Notes under the pieces: model-generated
What the model was told of the DNA's origin: nothing
Databases searched by the model: none
Seen by the model: the letters and a program-made list of their open reading frames with translations, nothing else
Part shown: piece after piece, positions 10,142 through 18,842 of the stretch
How the letters are laid out: each line of letters starts with the position of its first letter
Position numbering within the stretch: the stretch's first letter is position 1
Program-made: the position numbers and the translations under genes
DNA from: Henningerozyma blattae CBS 6284
Lineage: Eukaryota; Ascomycota; Saccharomycetes; Saccharomycetales; Saccharomycetaceae
Direction: 5' to 3'
Length of the DNA: 64,000 bases
NCBI RefSeq assembly: GCF_000315915.1
Contig: NC_020187.1
Coordinates: 1,240,001-1,304,000 of the forward strand

Positions 10142-13100
10142 CTAGCTGTCATGACTATCTTGTGAATCTTCATTGGCTTGAAGTTCAGAAGTGATTTGAA
10201 TTGTTTCATCGATTAAGTCCTTAGCTTTTGTCTTGTCTTCCTTTTTATCATCTTTGGCAGGTGATTCATTTTCAATAGATAATCTCTCTTTCTCTTCAAC
10301 ATTCTTCTTCTTTTCTTTTTCTTTATCCTTCTGTTTTTCTATTAATATTTTATCCTCTTTGATAACATTTTCTAATGCTTTCTTATTTACAAAAAGGCCA
10401 AATAAAAATTTACGAACATGAGGTCTAAATCGATATTTGGACATCAGGTCTAAGACTTTGAAAAACATCTTTGAATTTTCAAATAATTTAGGTCCATACC
10501 TATTGTTTATTTCTGTGATATCCTTAATAGCATTGTTAGCTATAATATGATTACCTAATTCGCATACTATGGTAGCTACTTTTTCAATGATTTTATCTTC
10601 ACTAGTTTTTTCATCACTACTATTAAGAGCAATGATACCTTTAGAATCCTTTTTATTTAGTTTTTCATCTGTTACATTACTCAAAATTGATCTGCTTTCA
10701 CTTCTGCTTGTAGTGCTGGAATATGGTTGAATAGATCTTCTTCTAGAATATATATTGGTAGGTTTACTTTCTAAGTCTATTTTTTGAAAATTTAAAATTG
10801 ATGATTCGTGGGGTAAAAGATAATCTACATTTGGACCACTCCAAGGATTTTCTAGCATGTTCTTTTCAAATAAAAGATGGTCTAAGTCGACTTTGATAGG
10901 TTGTGCATCATCAATAACATTACCATATCTCTTATCGAATTCTATGACATTATTACTATAAGGGTTATAATTTGACCATTGAGACTCATTGAAAGATAAA
11001 AATTTGTCAAATCTTTTTGGTAATGCAATGCTTAGAGGCTTGGAGTACACGTCTAAAGTACAATCCCAGTTCATTTCATCTAATATTTCGCAACCTTCTT
11101 TTATTTTACCAATTAATCCTAAGGCATGGAAAGCTGTAAATCTAACACTTATTACAGTAGCAGTATAAGCTACTTGTATTATGTCTTCCACGATAGAATA
11201 ATTGTCCAATAAACCAATACCCAATTCTGTAGATCCGATGAAACCACAACACCATAATGCAGCCTTGACTTGAACAATCCATCGTGGATTCTCATTTGAT
11301 GAGCCTTCTTGAACATATTTCTTAACAACATTCATAAATCTTATTAGATCACCACAAGATGTAATCAAACTAATTCCTTCTTCTGTCTGTGCTAAACTTT
11401 CATACAGATGAAGTGGTAATCTATTTGATCTTTCAAATTTATTACTACGGTCATTACGAGAGCCATTTAAAAAGTCTTCAATAATATTTACATATTCTTC
11501 ATTTTTTCTTTTAATCCATGATATTCTTTCGCTTTCGATAAAGTCAACTTCATCTAATAACTGAAACCCATATGATGTGCTTAAAAGCTCAAATAATATA
11601 GGAGATCTGATAAATACCATTTGACTTAATGAGGTTCGTAGCCAGGATATTAAGTTTTCAGGTTCAGTTTCAGATATAGCATTTTCATATAAAGCTTGGT
11701 CAGCTAAAGCAACGACTCGTGGATTTAAATCATACAATTGTCTTGTAAGCATCTCCATGATATAATTGATTAAACTTGTTTGATTATGGTCCTTTACTAT
11801 TCTCTTCCCATTTGAAACATTTTCATTATTTTCTTTGGATAACTTTCGTAATTCATTCCCAATGTGTTCAGTTGCCTTTAATCTGATATTCTCATGGGGA
11901 TTCACTAATGCTTTACCAATAATTGTTCTACAGTGTGAGGAATGACCTAAATCTAATTCTGGTATAGTTAACATTAGAAATTTACCAGACATATTAGTTT
12001 TTAATTCAAACATTTTATAAATAATTGTGAAAAATCTCCATTTGGCCAAAACTTGACAGCCAGAATTTGATTGAGTTAGAACACCTACGAATTTGAAATA
12101 ACCACCTATAATTTTAGTTTTCAAAGATGCACTATTAAATAAATTTCCTTTTGTATGCCCCTCCATTGCTTTAAATAATAATGATGCCAATTGTGGAATA
12201 ATTTTATTATCATCCATTAAAATTTTCCTACCTTCAATATTTGAAGTTAGCATATGAAAAAATTTACAACCAACTTGAATATACTTTTGAGCAAGTTTTG
12301 CTCTTTTGCTGACACTGGAAAATCGTAATCTTAAAGGTCTATAGAAGACTAGTAATCTTCTTATAAATTTCGTGGATTTAACAACTTCTTCTAAGAGATG
12401 AGCGTTCGTTAAGGGGCCTTCCAGAAGTTCTTGGATTACATTCCAGTTCCATAACGAATAATCTTTTGTTTGTAAAACTTTTGAATCAAATAGCATTCTA
12501 CGGAATTTCATTTCATCGATAGAATGAATTAAGTTGTTTGATTTTGTTTGTAATGAATATTGCTTTAAGTTATTTTTGTAGCTTATATCTTCTAATCCCA
12601 AAGTATTTCTACCTTTGTTTATTAAATATGACGTTTTGGAAAATTGATAAGTCCCTTCAAATAAGGTGACTGATTTATCTATTTCATATATTTGGAAGGA
12701 ATCTAATTTTAAATCAATCAAATTCATTGCTAATTGAGAATATTCATTCAAAAGATATCTGGCTTTTGCAATTAATACTGAATTTTTATCATGATATTTT
12801 TCATCTTTATTATTAATACTTGTTAATAACCTTTCTTCAAAATTACAATTATGTAGTATTAAAATAATCAAAGCCACGTTTTGAATAATTGGTAATGGCT
12901 GTTTATGAATCGCAGATGGAACAGGTTTAAATATTTTTTCTTGACTTCTCCCTCTTTTAGAATAATGTAATGGTTTAATTCGTAATACATCTAAAAATAT
13001 ATCAATTAAGAAATGTGCACAATTAGGTACATCGAAAAATGATAATACTTCACGCAACGCTTTGCAATCATCCATAGAATAAAGCATGCACCCCACATAA

Positions 13101-15004
13101 CTTTTTAGTGCTTTCGAAATTAAGATCGAGGCATTATGCAAATTATCGATTGTTGATGTAGAATTATTATTTGAATCGGAAAATAAAGTTGATAAAATAG
13201 AAATGTTAAATTCTTTGAGAAAATATCTTCTAGTCCTATCAGTTGACAGAAGTTCTAAAATAGTGTCTAATATGATGCATGCTAAGGAAATTGAATTGTT
13301 TTCTTGTAAAAGGTTTTCAAAAATTCTCATACCATGACATTTTCTAATAAATTCTGGATTAATGAAGCATAATTCTAATAAAGTTTCAATAGCAATATTT
13401 CGAAGTGTATCATCATTTCTTTCTATACAAGCAATAATAGATTGAACTATTGAATTATTGATTCCAATATTGTGGCTAATAAATACTCGTAATAACTTAA
13501 TAGCTTGTTCTCTTTCTACTTGATACGAATTCTCCTTTGATAATGAAATAATGATAAAAATATCGAATCTTAACTTAATTAATAATTGAATCAATTCATT
13601 TGATGTAATTAAGTATCTGCAAATTCTATATATTGCAGCTGTAATGAATTTATCATCTTTTTTTAATAATAATGATTGCATGGTATCTAAAAATGAATTC
13701 ACTATTAGTTCATTTTTAATTTCTGGATTTTCCTTTAAAGCTTTAACGAAGTTATTAGCTTTTTCTAAGAATAACTTATTTGAAATTGAGGGATCTTGTA
13801 ATGTATGCATATAAGTACTAATAAGCCAAGTAGCAGTATCTTTATTTGAAACATCAGGTATAATATTGTTCACTGTGTCATTTGAATGATTAGAGTTGAA
13901 TTCAATTGAATTCAATGTGTTATTTCTATACCTAGATGATATATAAGTATTTGTTACATTGTTATTATTATTTGTTACATTGTTAATATTATTTGTGATA
14001 TTAGTAATTGTGTCATCCATACTGTCTAATTGATTGAAGTTTAAAGAATCTGCATCTGAAGGAGATTTATAAAATGGAGAATTTGTTATTAATGGTAATG
14101 TAGTAGCTGTTGATAAAAGAGGTGTATTTAAATCTGATAATGATTTGTAGTTTAAATCTTGGTTTGCATTTGTATAGGTATTATCTAATTGATCATTATT
14201 ATTATTGTTGGTTGAAAGTTCATCTAAATTTATATTTAAAAGTGAAGGATTATTTTTAGTCACTATATCGTATTGAGATTTCAAATCAGTAATATTTTTT
14301 TCAATTTTCTTGATTGAATTATCAAATTCTCTAATTTGTGTATTTGCTTTTATCCTAAGATTATGATTTTCTAGATGATGAGTTGAATAAGTCCCTGAAT
14401 ATATATTTGAAGATGTGGACTCTTTTATTTTTTCAAATTCGTCTTTTTTCCTTTTAAGATCTATTAGTTCTTGGTTTTGTTGATCCAATTGAAGTTTAAT
14501 GTTCCAAAGTGTTCTTGTAGGATTTGCAGTAGAAGCTGTTATATTAAATTTTGATTTTCTATTAACAGGGAGTTGATGTGGGCTTAATGGAGATATAAGA
14601 TCTAAATTATTATTAATATTATTTGCACTTTCAGGGCCTCCACCACCTCTTTTTGAAGTTGATATAAACGATGTTGAAAGTACTAAATTTTTCCGATTTC
14701 TTTTTGTAGAATTATTCGTTATTGAATGAGTAAGATTATTTGTATTACCATTTGAAATTGATGAATTAATGGATGATGTAGTACTTGTTATAGTATTCCA
14801 TGTATTTGCCCTTGTCCTGGAATTATTATTGTCCTGATTTGTAGAATAGTTCAATGTATTATTACTGTTCAATGTTGCCGTAGATCTAATTGGATTTAAT
14901 GCGTTCGAGCTATTATTTTCATTATAAATATTATTATTAGTTCTTATGGGATTTGAAATAGGACTATTCTGACTAGTTACAGTTAACTTACTATTATTAG
15001 ACAT
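10142..15004 (-). CDS. TSC11: TSC11/AVO3, Rictor-type subunit of TORC2
   Basis: A 1620-residue homologue of Rictor/Avo3, the essential TORC2 scaffold at the plasma membrane controlling actin polarity and sphingolipid synthesis through Ypk1. The first 330 residues are low-complexity, rich in N, S and T. A short coiled coil follows (about 165-250), and then helical HEAT/ARM-like repeats with family segments such as DDNKIIPQLASLLFKAMEG and GSTELGIGLLD. The last 70 residues are highly charged (K, E, D). The open frame extends two codons upstream to a TTG; the ATG at 15004 is the credible start. It is longer than S. cerevisiae Tsc11 (1430), mostly in the N-terminal tract. The flanks (IES5, AIM11) match YER092W-YER093C-A. 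Confidence 0.95.
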   Translation of the reverse strand: MSNNSKLTVTSQNSPISNPIRTNNNIYNENNSSNALNPIRSTATLNSNNTLNYSTNQDNNNSRTRANTWNTITSTTSSINSSISNGNTNNLTHSITNNSTKRNRKNLVLSTSFISTSKRGGGGPESANNINNNLDLISPLSPHQLPVNRKSKFNITASTANPTRTLWNIKLQLDQQNQELIDLKRKKDEFEKIKESTSSNIYSGTYSTHHLENHNLRIKANTQIREFDNSIKKIEKNITDLKSQYDIVTKNNPSLLNINLDELSTNNNNNDQLDNTYTNANQDLNYKSLSDLNTPLLSTATTLPLITNSPFYKSPSDADSLNFNQLDSMDDTITNITNNINNVTNNNNNVTNTYISSRYRNNTLNSIEFNSNHSNDTVNNIIPDVSNKDTATWLISTYMHTLQDPSISNKLFLEKANNFVKALKENPEIKNELIVNSFLDTMQSLLLKKDDKFITAAIYRICRYLITSNELIQLLIKLRFDIFIIISLSKENSYQVEREQAIKLLRVFISHNIGINNSIVQSIIACIERNDDTLRNIAIETLLELCFINPEFIRKCHGMRIFENLLQENNSISLACIILDTILELLSTDRTRRYFLKEFNISILSTLFSDSNNNSTSTIDNLHNASILISKALKSYVGCMLYSMDDCKALREVLSFFDVPNCAHFLIDIFLDVLRIKPLHYSKRGRSQEKIFKPVPSAIHKQPLPIIQNVALIILILHNCNFEERLLTSINNKDEKYHDKNSVLIAKARYLLNEYSQLAMNLIDLKLDSFQIYEIDKSVTLFEGTYQFSKTSYLINKGRNTLGLEDISYKNNLKQYSLQTKSNNLIHSIDEMKFRRMLFDSKVLQTKDYSLWNWNVIQELLEGPLTNAHLLEEVVKSTKFIRRLLVFYRPLRLRFSSVSKRAKLAQKYIQVGCKFFHMLTSNIEGRKILMDDNKIIPQLASLLFKAMEGHTKGNLFNSASLKTKIIGGYFKFVGVLTQSNSGCQVLAKWRFFTIIYKMFELKTNMSGKFLMLTIPELDLGHSSHCRTIIGKALVNPHENIRLKATEHIGNELRKLSKENNENVSNGKRIVKDHNQTSLINYIMEMLTRQLYDLNPRVVALADQALYENAISETEPENLISWLRTSLSQMVFIRSPILFELLSTSYGFQLLDEVDFIESERISWIKRKNEEYVNIIEDFLNGSRNDRSNKFERSNRLPLHLYESLAQTEEGISLITSCGDLIRFMNVVKKYVQEGSSNENPRWIVQVKAALWCCGFIGSTELGIGLLDNYSIVEDIIQVAYTATVISVRFTAFHALGLIGKIKEGCEILDEMNWDCTLDVYSKPLSIALPKRFDKFLSFNESQWSNYNPYSNNVIEFDKRYGNVIDDAQPIKVDLDHLLFEKNMLENPWSGPNVDYLLPHESSILNFQKIDLESKPTNIYSRRRSIQPYSSTTSRSESRSILSNVTDEKLNKKDSKGIIALNSSDEKTSEDKIIEKVATIVCELGNHIIANNAIKDITEINNRYGPKLFENSKMFFKVLDLMSKYRFRPHVRKFLFGLFVNKKALENVIKEDKILIEKQKDKEKEKKKNVEEKERLSIENESPAKDDKKEDKTKAKDLIDETIQITSELQANEDSQDSHDS

Positions 15005-15519
15005 TTTCAAGTTAACGAAAAAATAATTTTGTGCTAAATATTACTTTATATTTATATGCGATTATGTTTTTGGTTGTATGATATGGTATTGTATTAGGGT
15101 TGTACACTATGAGATGCTAATAATTTCAAAAAAATGTAATGAATTATATGTTGTTATATGTGGTATTGTCGTATAAACATGAATGAGAGAAGTATTATGA
15201 ATTGATAAGAGAAAAAAAAAAAATAAATAAATAAATAAATAAAATGGATTAGGATGTTGTAGTAATAGCTTTGAAACTTGTTAGAACAATAAATCAAGCT
15301 TTCTAAATTATAGGATGTGTAAATCTTTAAAGAGGTTTACTTATTTACATGTATTATACAATCTTAAATTTCAAATCACATCAAATGAAGAAAAGTAGAA
15401 ATTAGGAATAATTCCTAAATTGGAAAAATTATCTATCACGTGACTGTTTCAAATATTTCCAAAATTTACATAATTAATTATTCACAACAAAAAAAAAAAA
15501 AAAAAATAAAATACATTTG
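15005..15519. other. Intergenic region AIM11 / TSC11
   Basis: This 0.5 kb region is the TSC11 promoter. It contains an A-run followed by an (AAAT)n repeat (about 15212-15245) and another long A-run at 15489-15506 just after the AIM11 stop. No gene was seen. Confidence 0.55.
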
Positions 15520-16041
15520 TTATTTCTTTGGATCATTTTGATCTTCATCTTTGTTAGACTCTTGCTTATCTGATTCATCAGCTAACTGTTTAATCTGATC
15601 AATTATTGAAGTAGTAGACTCATCTATGACTAGCAATTTCTCATTGGGAATAGTATTTTTAATTGATGATTTAATTAAAACACTAAAATCTTCCAAACTT
15701 GAGATATTTAAAACCATTGCTGCACCAGTTGTTAGCATTGTAGAAATCCCTAACGTTACTGCAGATGCACAAATCAAGGCGGTTCTTGCTTCGTTAGTTG
15801 GTATTACATTTTGTAAAATGTCATTTCTCTGAAATTGTTTGGGTATATCTGTTGGAAGAATAAGGTTAGTAAGATATTGCAAATGCAAGATAAGGAAGTA
15901 GTTTTGATACATACATTTGCGTGAGAGCATTTGTTTATAAGTATATCTTGTGGCTAGCACAGTAAATGCTGTGGCACATACGAATCGTAGAACTTGTTTG
16001 GTTCTCCTTCTAGAATTGTCACTAAGCATAGAATCTGTCAT
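15520..16041 (-). CDS. AIM11: AIM11, small mitochondrial membrane protein (two exons)
   Basis: The unspliced frame encodes 173 residues, but an intron (15849-15914) is visible. Removing it joins K42 to a new tyrosine codon and gives KYIPKQFQRND, which matches the KYVP...QRNE region of S. cerevisiae Aim11 (YER093C-A, also intron-containing). The spliced product is 151 residues (exon 1 15915-16041, exon 2 15520-15848). It has two hydrophobic segments (about residues 17-31, and the ALICASAVTLGIS region) and a charged C-terminal tail. Aim11 is a fungal protein of unknown function connected with mitochondrial inheritance. Position beside TSC11 agrees. The intron is in frame and has no stop, so retention would give a longer protein rather than a truncated one. 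Confidence 0.88.
   Translation of the reverse strand: MTDSMLSDNSRRRTKQVLRFVCATAFTVLATRYTYKQMLSRKCMYQNYFLILHLQYLTNLILPTDIPKQFQRNDILQNVIPTNEARTALICASAVTLGISTMLTTGAAMVLNISSLEDFSVLIKSSIKNTIPNEKLLVIDESTTSIIDQIKQLADESDKQESNKDEDQNDPKK
15849..15914 (-). other. Spliceosomal intron of AIM11, 66 nt
   Basis: On the minus strand the intron begins GTATGT (15914-15909), has the canonical branch site TACTAAC about 20 bases before the 3' end, and ends in CAACAG (last base 15849). Length is divisible by three with no in-frame stop. The position matches the S. cerevisiae AIM11 intron. Confidence 0.92.
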
Positions 16042-16495
16042 ATTTATTTCTGCGTATGATATTTGATTGTTCTTTGGGGGGGGGGGGGTACTATGTTTTA
16101 TTAATTACCCTTTTTCCTTTATTCCAATTGTTATAACAATGCTACTTACTGATGATATGATTTAAAAAATCAGAATAGATACTGCGCGAAAAACTCGAAC
16201 CCAGGGTGACGGGGATAATAAATATGTCAGAAAAAAAAAGGAATTAAAGAAAAAAAATTTTTTATTTTTATTTTTGGATAATACCAAATTTCTTCAAATT
16301 AAGGGAAATTATTAGTAGATTGTGAAGGGACGTTCGAAATTTCTAGAACAAACGTTTGCATTATTGGTTTCAGGGTGGAGATGTTATAAAAAGATGAGTA
16401 AACCTTGATAAATTTTTAAACGTAAATTAATGAATTATTGATATTCATCTCAGAGGAAGGTTGTCTAAATCTAGCTGCATGAAGAAAAGCAGGCA
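16042..16495. promoter_or_regulatory. Divergent promoter AIM11 / SHC1-like gene with heat-shock element
   Basis: The region has a run of 12 or more G at about 16077-16088. It also has a three-unit heat-shock element GAA-AT-TTC-TA-GAA at 16336-16348, about 148 bases upstream of the SHC1-like start. An ATG at 16479 opens an out-of-frame uORF overlapping the SHC1-like start. Confidence 0.6.
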
Positions 16496-18088
16496 ATGTC
16501 AATTACAAAGTCCAATATTCAATATCCTTTATGCAAAAAAGAATGTAGTGAAACAATTGCGACATCAACTCTACCAGAAATATATAATGAAGATGGATAC
16601 AATATCAACAGTGCAATTACAATAGCACCATTCAATGACAACCACAAGAAATTCTATCTGCATAGTGCAACCACAATGACGTCGTCATGCAATAATACCA
16701 CCGATCGAGCTGTGACGGCCAATGAAGAAGAACAAATATGTTTGCCGAATATCGAAGACGAAATCACTACTATTGGTGTCAACACGTTAGATGAAAGTGT
16801 AAATAGTTTTGTGAAAAGTGAGACATCGACTTTTTCACCAGGAAATTCATACCTCTGTTTTAATTTCACATCTAAATTTCCCAACCATGTTTCTAATGGG
16901 ACAGGGTTATCTCATGTTTATTCGGTTAATGGTAGACATGATGTCCAGCAAGATAATAGAAGTGTGGTGGATTTGTCGTATCAGTTGATCAGCCAATATT
17001 TGGGTGAAGCTAAGGAAACGTCCCTTGTGCCGAGGTTGACGACGATTGAGATGTATCGAGAGAATGTGAAGAAATCCAAAGATATCCGGGTATTATTTGG
17101 GTTTGCTCAGTATATTTTGCAAATGGCATTGACAATTGAGAATTCTTCTTCTATAATTGATCCTAACAATCAAAAGTCTCGAGAAGAATTGAAAGAGCAA
17201 TTTTTAAAAGAGGCCAAGAATTATTTGAAAAAACTGAGTGTGAAAGGGTATGTGGATGCGCAATATTTGCTCGGAGATGCGTATGCGTCGGGTGCTATTA
17301 ACAATGGTAAAGTGAATAATAAAGAATCATTCCAATTGTTCCAAAGTGCTGCGAAACATGGACATATTGAGAGTGCGTATCGTACTGCGTATTGTTATGA
17401 GAATGGACTTGGTACGACCAAGGATAGTCGGAAATCGTTGGATTTCTTGAAGTTTGCAGCCAGTAGGAACCATCCTAGTGCGATGTATAAACTTGGGTTA
17501 TATATGTTTTATGGCCGGATGGGGTTTGATCCGGCGGATATCAATAGTAAATTGAATGGTATCAAGTGGTTGAGCCGTGCTAGTGCCAGAGCGAATGAGT
17601 TGACGTGTGCTGCGCCGTATGAATTGGCCAAGATATACCAACGAGGGTTTATTGATGTTGTGTTACCTGATGAAAAATATGCTACGGAGTTGTATATACA
17701 GAGTGCCACGTTGGGCCATGTGAAGTCGTGTACTGTTCTTGGTGAGATATACGAGACTGGGAATGTTGCAGTGAAGAGAGATAGCAACCTGAGCATACAT
17801 TACTATACCCAGGGGGCGTTGCAGGGGGATCCCAAGGCGATGCTGGGATTGTGTGCATGGTATTTGGTTGGTGCAGGGGATAATTTTGAAAAAGATGAGA
17901 ATGAGGCGTTTGAATGGGCGTTGAAGGCAGCCAATTGCGGGTATGCCAAGGCTCAATACACAGCAGGGTATTTCTACGAGAAGGGTAAAGGATGTGATAG
18001 GGATGAGGTGATGGCAAGGAAATGGTATGAAAGGGCGGCAAAGAACAAGGACGAGCGAGCAATGGAGAAATTGAAATCTTCTTGCTAG
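16496..18088 (+). CDS. SHC1: SHC1-like chitin synthase activator with Sel1 repeats
   Basis: A 530-residue Sel1-repeat protein of the Skt5/Shc1 family, which activates chitin synthase III (Chs3). The family core begins at LISQYLGEAKETSLVPRL (about residue 165) and continues through at least six Sel1 repeats to the C-terminus. The N-terminal 160 residues are divergent and rich in S and T. The C-terminus ends KLKSSC and has no CaaX box, as in S. cerevisiae Shc1 (YER096W), the sporulation and alkaline-stress paralogue. Strand and position after TSC11-AIM11 fit YER096W, with PUP3 and RAD51 missing. Much of the core is nearly base-identical to the inverted copy at 18843-20882, indicating gene conversion. 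A heat-shock element lies upstream. Confidence 0.88.
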   Translation: MSITKSNIQYPLCKKECSETIATSTLPEIYNEDGYNINSAITIAPFNDNHKKFYLHSATTMTSSCNNTTDRAVTANEEEQICLPNIEDEITTIGVNTLDESVNSFVKSETSTFSPGNSYLCFNFTSKFPNHVSNGTGLSHVYSVNGRHDVQQDNRSVVDLSYQLISQYLGEAKETSLVPRLTTIEMYRENVKKSKDIRVLFGFAQYILQMALTIENSSSIIDPNNQKSREELKEQFLKEAKNYLKKLSVKGYVDAQYLLGDAYASGAINNGKVNNKESFQLFQSAAKHGHIESAYRTAYCYENGLGTTKDSRKSLDFLKFAASRNHPSAMYKLGLYMFYGRMGFDPADINSKLNGIKWLSRASARANELTCAAPYELAKIYQRGFIDVVLPDEKYATELYIQSATLGHVKSCTVLGEIYETGNVAVKRDSNLSIHYYTQGALQGDPKAMLGLCAWYLVGAGDNFEKDENEAFEWALKAANCGYAKAQYTAGYFYEKGKGCDRDEVMARKWYERAAKNKDERAMEKLKSSC

Positions 18089-18113
18089 GGCGAAGGGCCT
18101 TGGCCCTTCGCCC
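18088..18113. repeat. GC-rich perfect inverted repeat at the stop codon
   Basis: Arms of 12 bases, GGGCGAAGGGCC and its complement, are separated by two T. The first G of the left arm is the last base of the SHC1-like stop codon, and a further CTTCGCC follows the right arm. It is far more GC-rich than its surroundings. In RNA it would form a tight hairpin at the start of the 3' UTR. Confidence 0.8.
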
Positions 18114-18255
18114 TTCGCCAACAGCAAAGCAAATAATAAAATATTAAAGTTAGTTTGAATAGTTAAATAGCAGTATATAAAAGCGTAGTGTATATATAAC
18201 GGCGTTCAGCTCATGAAAGCGCTAAAGGATGGTTGCGGAGGAGTGTGAAATGTCA

Positions 18256-18423
18256 CTACATCAACAAACCAACAACACCGGCAGCAGCCAAACCGATCAA
18301 ACCGGTGTTGGCGATTGGAGTACCCAAGGCAGCGTTCTCGGAAGAGCTGGAGGAGGTGTCATTATCAGCAGCAAGAGCAACAGCAGCAGTAGCGACGGCA
18401 CAGATTATGGTAGAGAATTTCAT
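18256..18423 (-). CDS. Tiny secreted, GPI-anchor-type cell-surface protein (55 aa)
   Basis: A 55-codon frame missed by a 60-residue cutoff. It starts MKFSTIICAVATAAVALAA, a clear signal peptide likely cleaved after residue 18 or 19. A 19-20 residue polar segment with five consecutive serines follows, then an asparagine-threonine-glycine site (38-40) and a hydrophobic tail, GLIGLAAAGVVGLLM, that fits a GPI-attachment signal. The mature peptide would be only about 20 residues. Codons are strongly biased to GGT, GCT, GCC, ACC, TCC and TTG, as in highly expressed yeast genes. A TATA box (18527-18534) lies about 104 bases upstream. It sits between the SHC1-like and SKT5-like genes, both wall-related. 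I do not recognise a named orthologue. Confidence 0.75.
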   Translation of the reverse strand: MKFSTIICAVATAAVALAADNDTSSSSSENAALGTPIANTGLIGLAAAGVVGLLM

Positions 18424-18526
18424 GATGTGAATTAGTTGTGTTTGGTTGATTGGGGGGGGTTGTATATCTTAGTGATGTGATGTGACTGCAATGTGGGATG
18501 TCCAGGGTAGTGTCAATTGCAAGCTG

Positions 18527-18534
18527 CTTATATA
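18527..18534 (-). promoter_or_regulatory. TATA box of the tiny GPI-type gene
   Basis: TATATAAG on the minus strand lies about 104 bases upstream of the ATG at 18423. Its sequence and spacing are typical of a strong TATA-containing yeast promoter. Confidence 0.65.
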
Positions 18535-18755
18535 CCTGTGAAGCTGGGATCTGGAGAGTTGGGATCTGGAAGGGGCTGGCCTTGCCATTGGACTAGCACT
18601 AGCACTAGCACTAGTGCAAACCCTACTGCTAGTATTTTCAAACAAACACGCCAGATCCGAGGGGCTGTGCCTGCAGGCCCCTGAGCCCAAAAGAGACGGA
18701 AACGGAAGTGACAGTGGGGCGAATGTGGTGACATTTGGCACCACACAGTGACGTA

Positions 18756-18839
18756 TTCCGAGTGTTTTCCGAAAGGTTTCCGAGACCCGAACACAAAGCG
18801 AGAGAAAAGCGAGAGAGTTTCCGAGCTTGTTTCCGGAAA
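18756..18839. promoter_or_regulatory. Array of five TTCCG elements
   Basis: ATTCCGAG (18755-18762), TTTTCCGAAA (18765-18774), TTTCCGAG (18777-18784), TTTCCGAG (18818-18825) and the palindrome TTTCCGGAAA (18830-18839) fall within 85 bases, between the SKT5-like stop codon and the tiny GPI-type gene on the same strand. The spacing and repetition suggest a transcription-factor array for the GPI-type gene. I do not assign the factor. Confidence 0.45.
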
Positions 18840-18842
18840 CGG

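Noticed and set aside
17663..18127. Antisense frames over the SHC1-like gene
   Set aside because: The same frames appear antisense to the SKT5 copy because the two genes share sequence; no independent coding signal.
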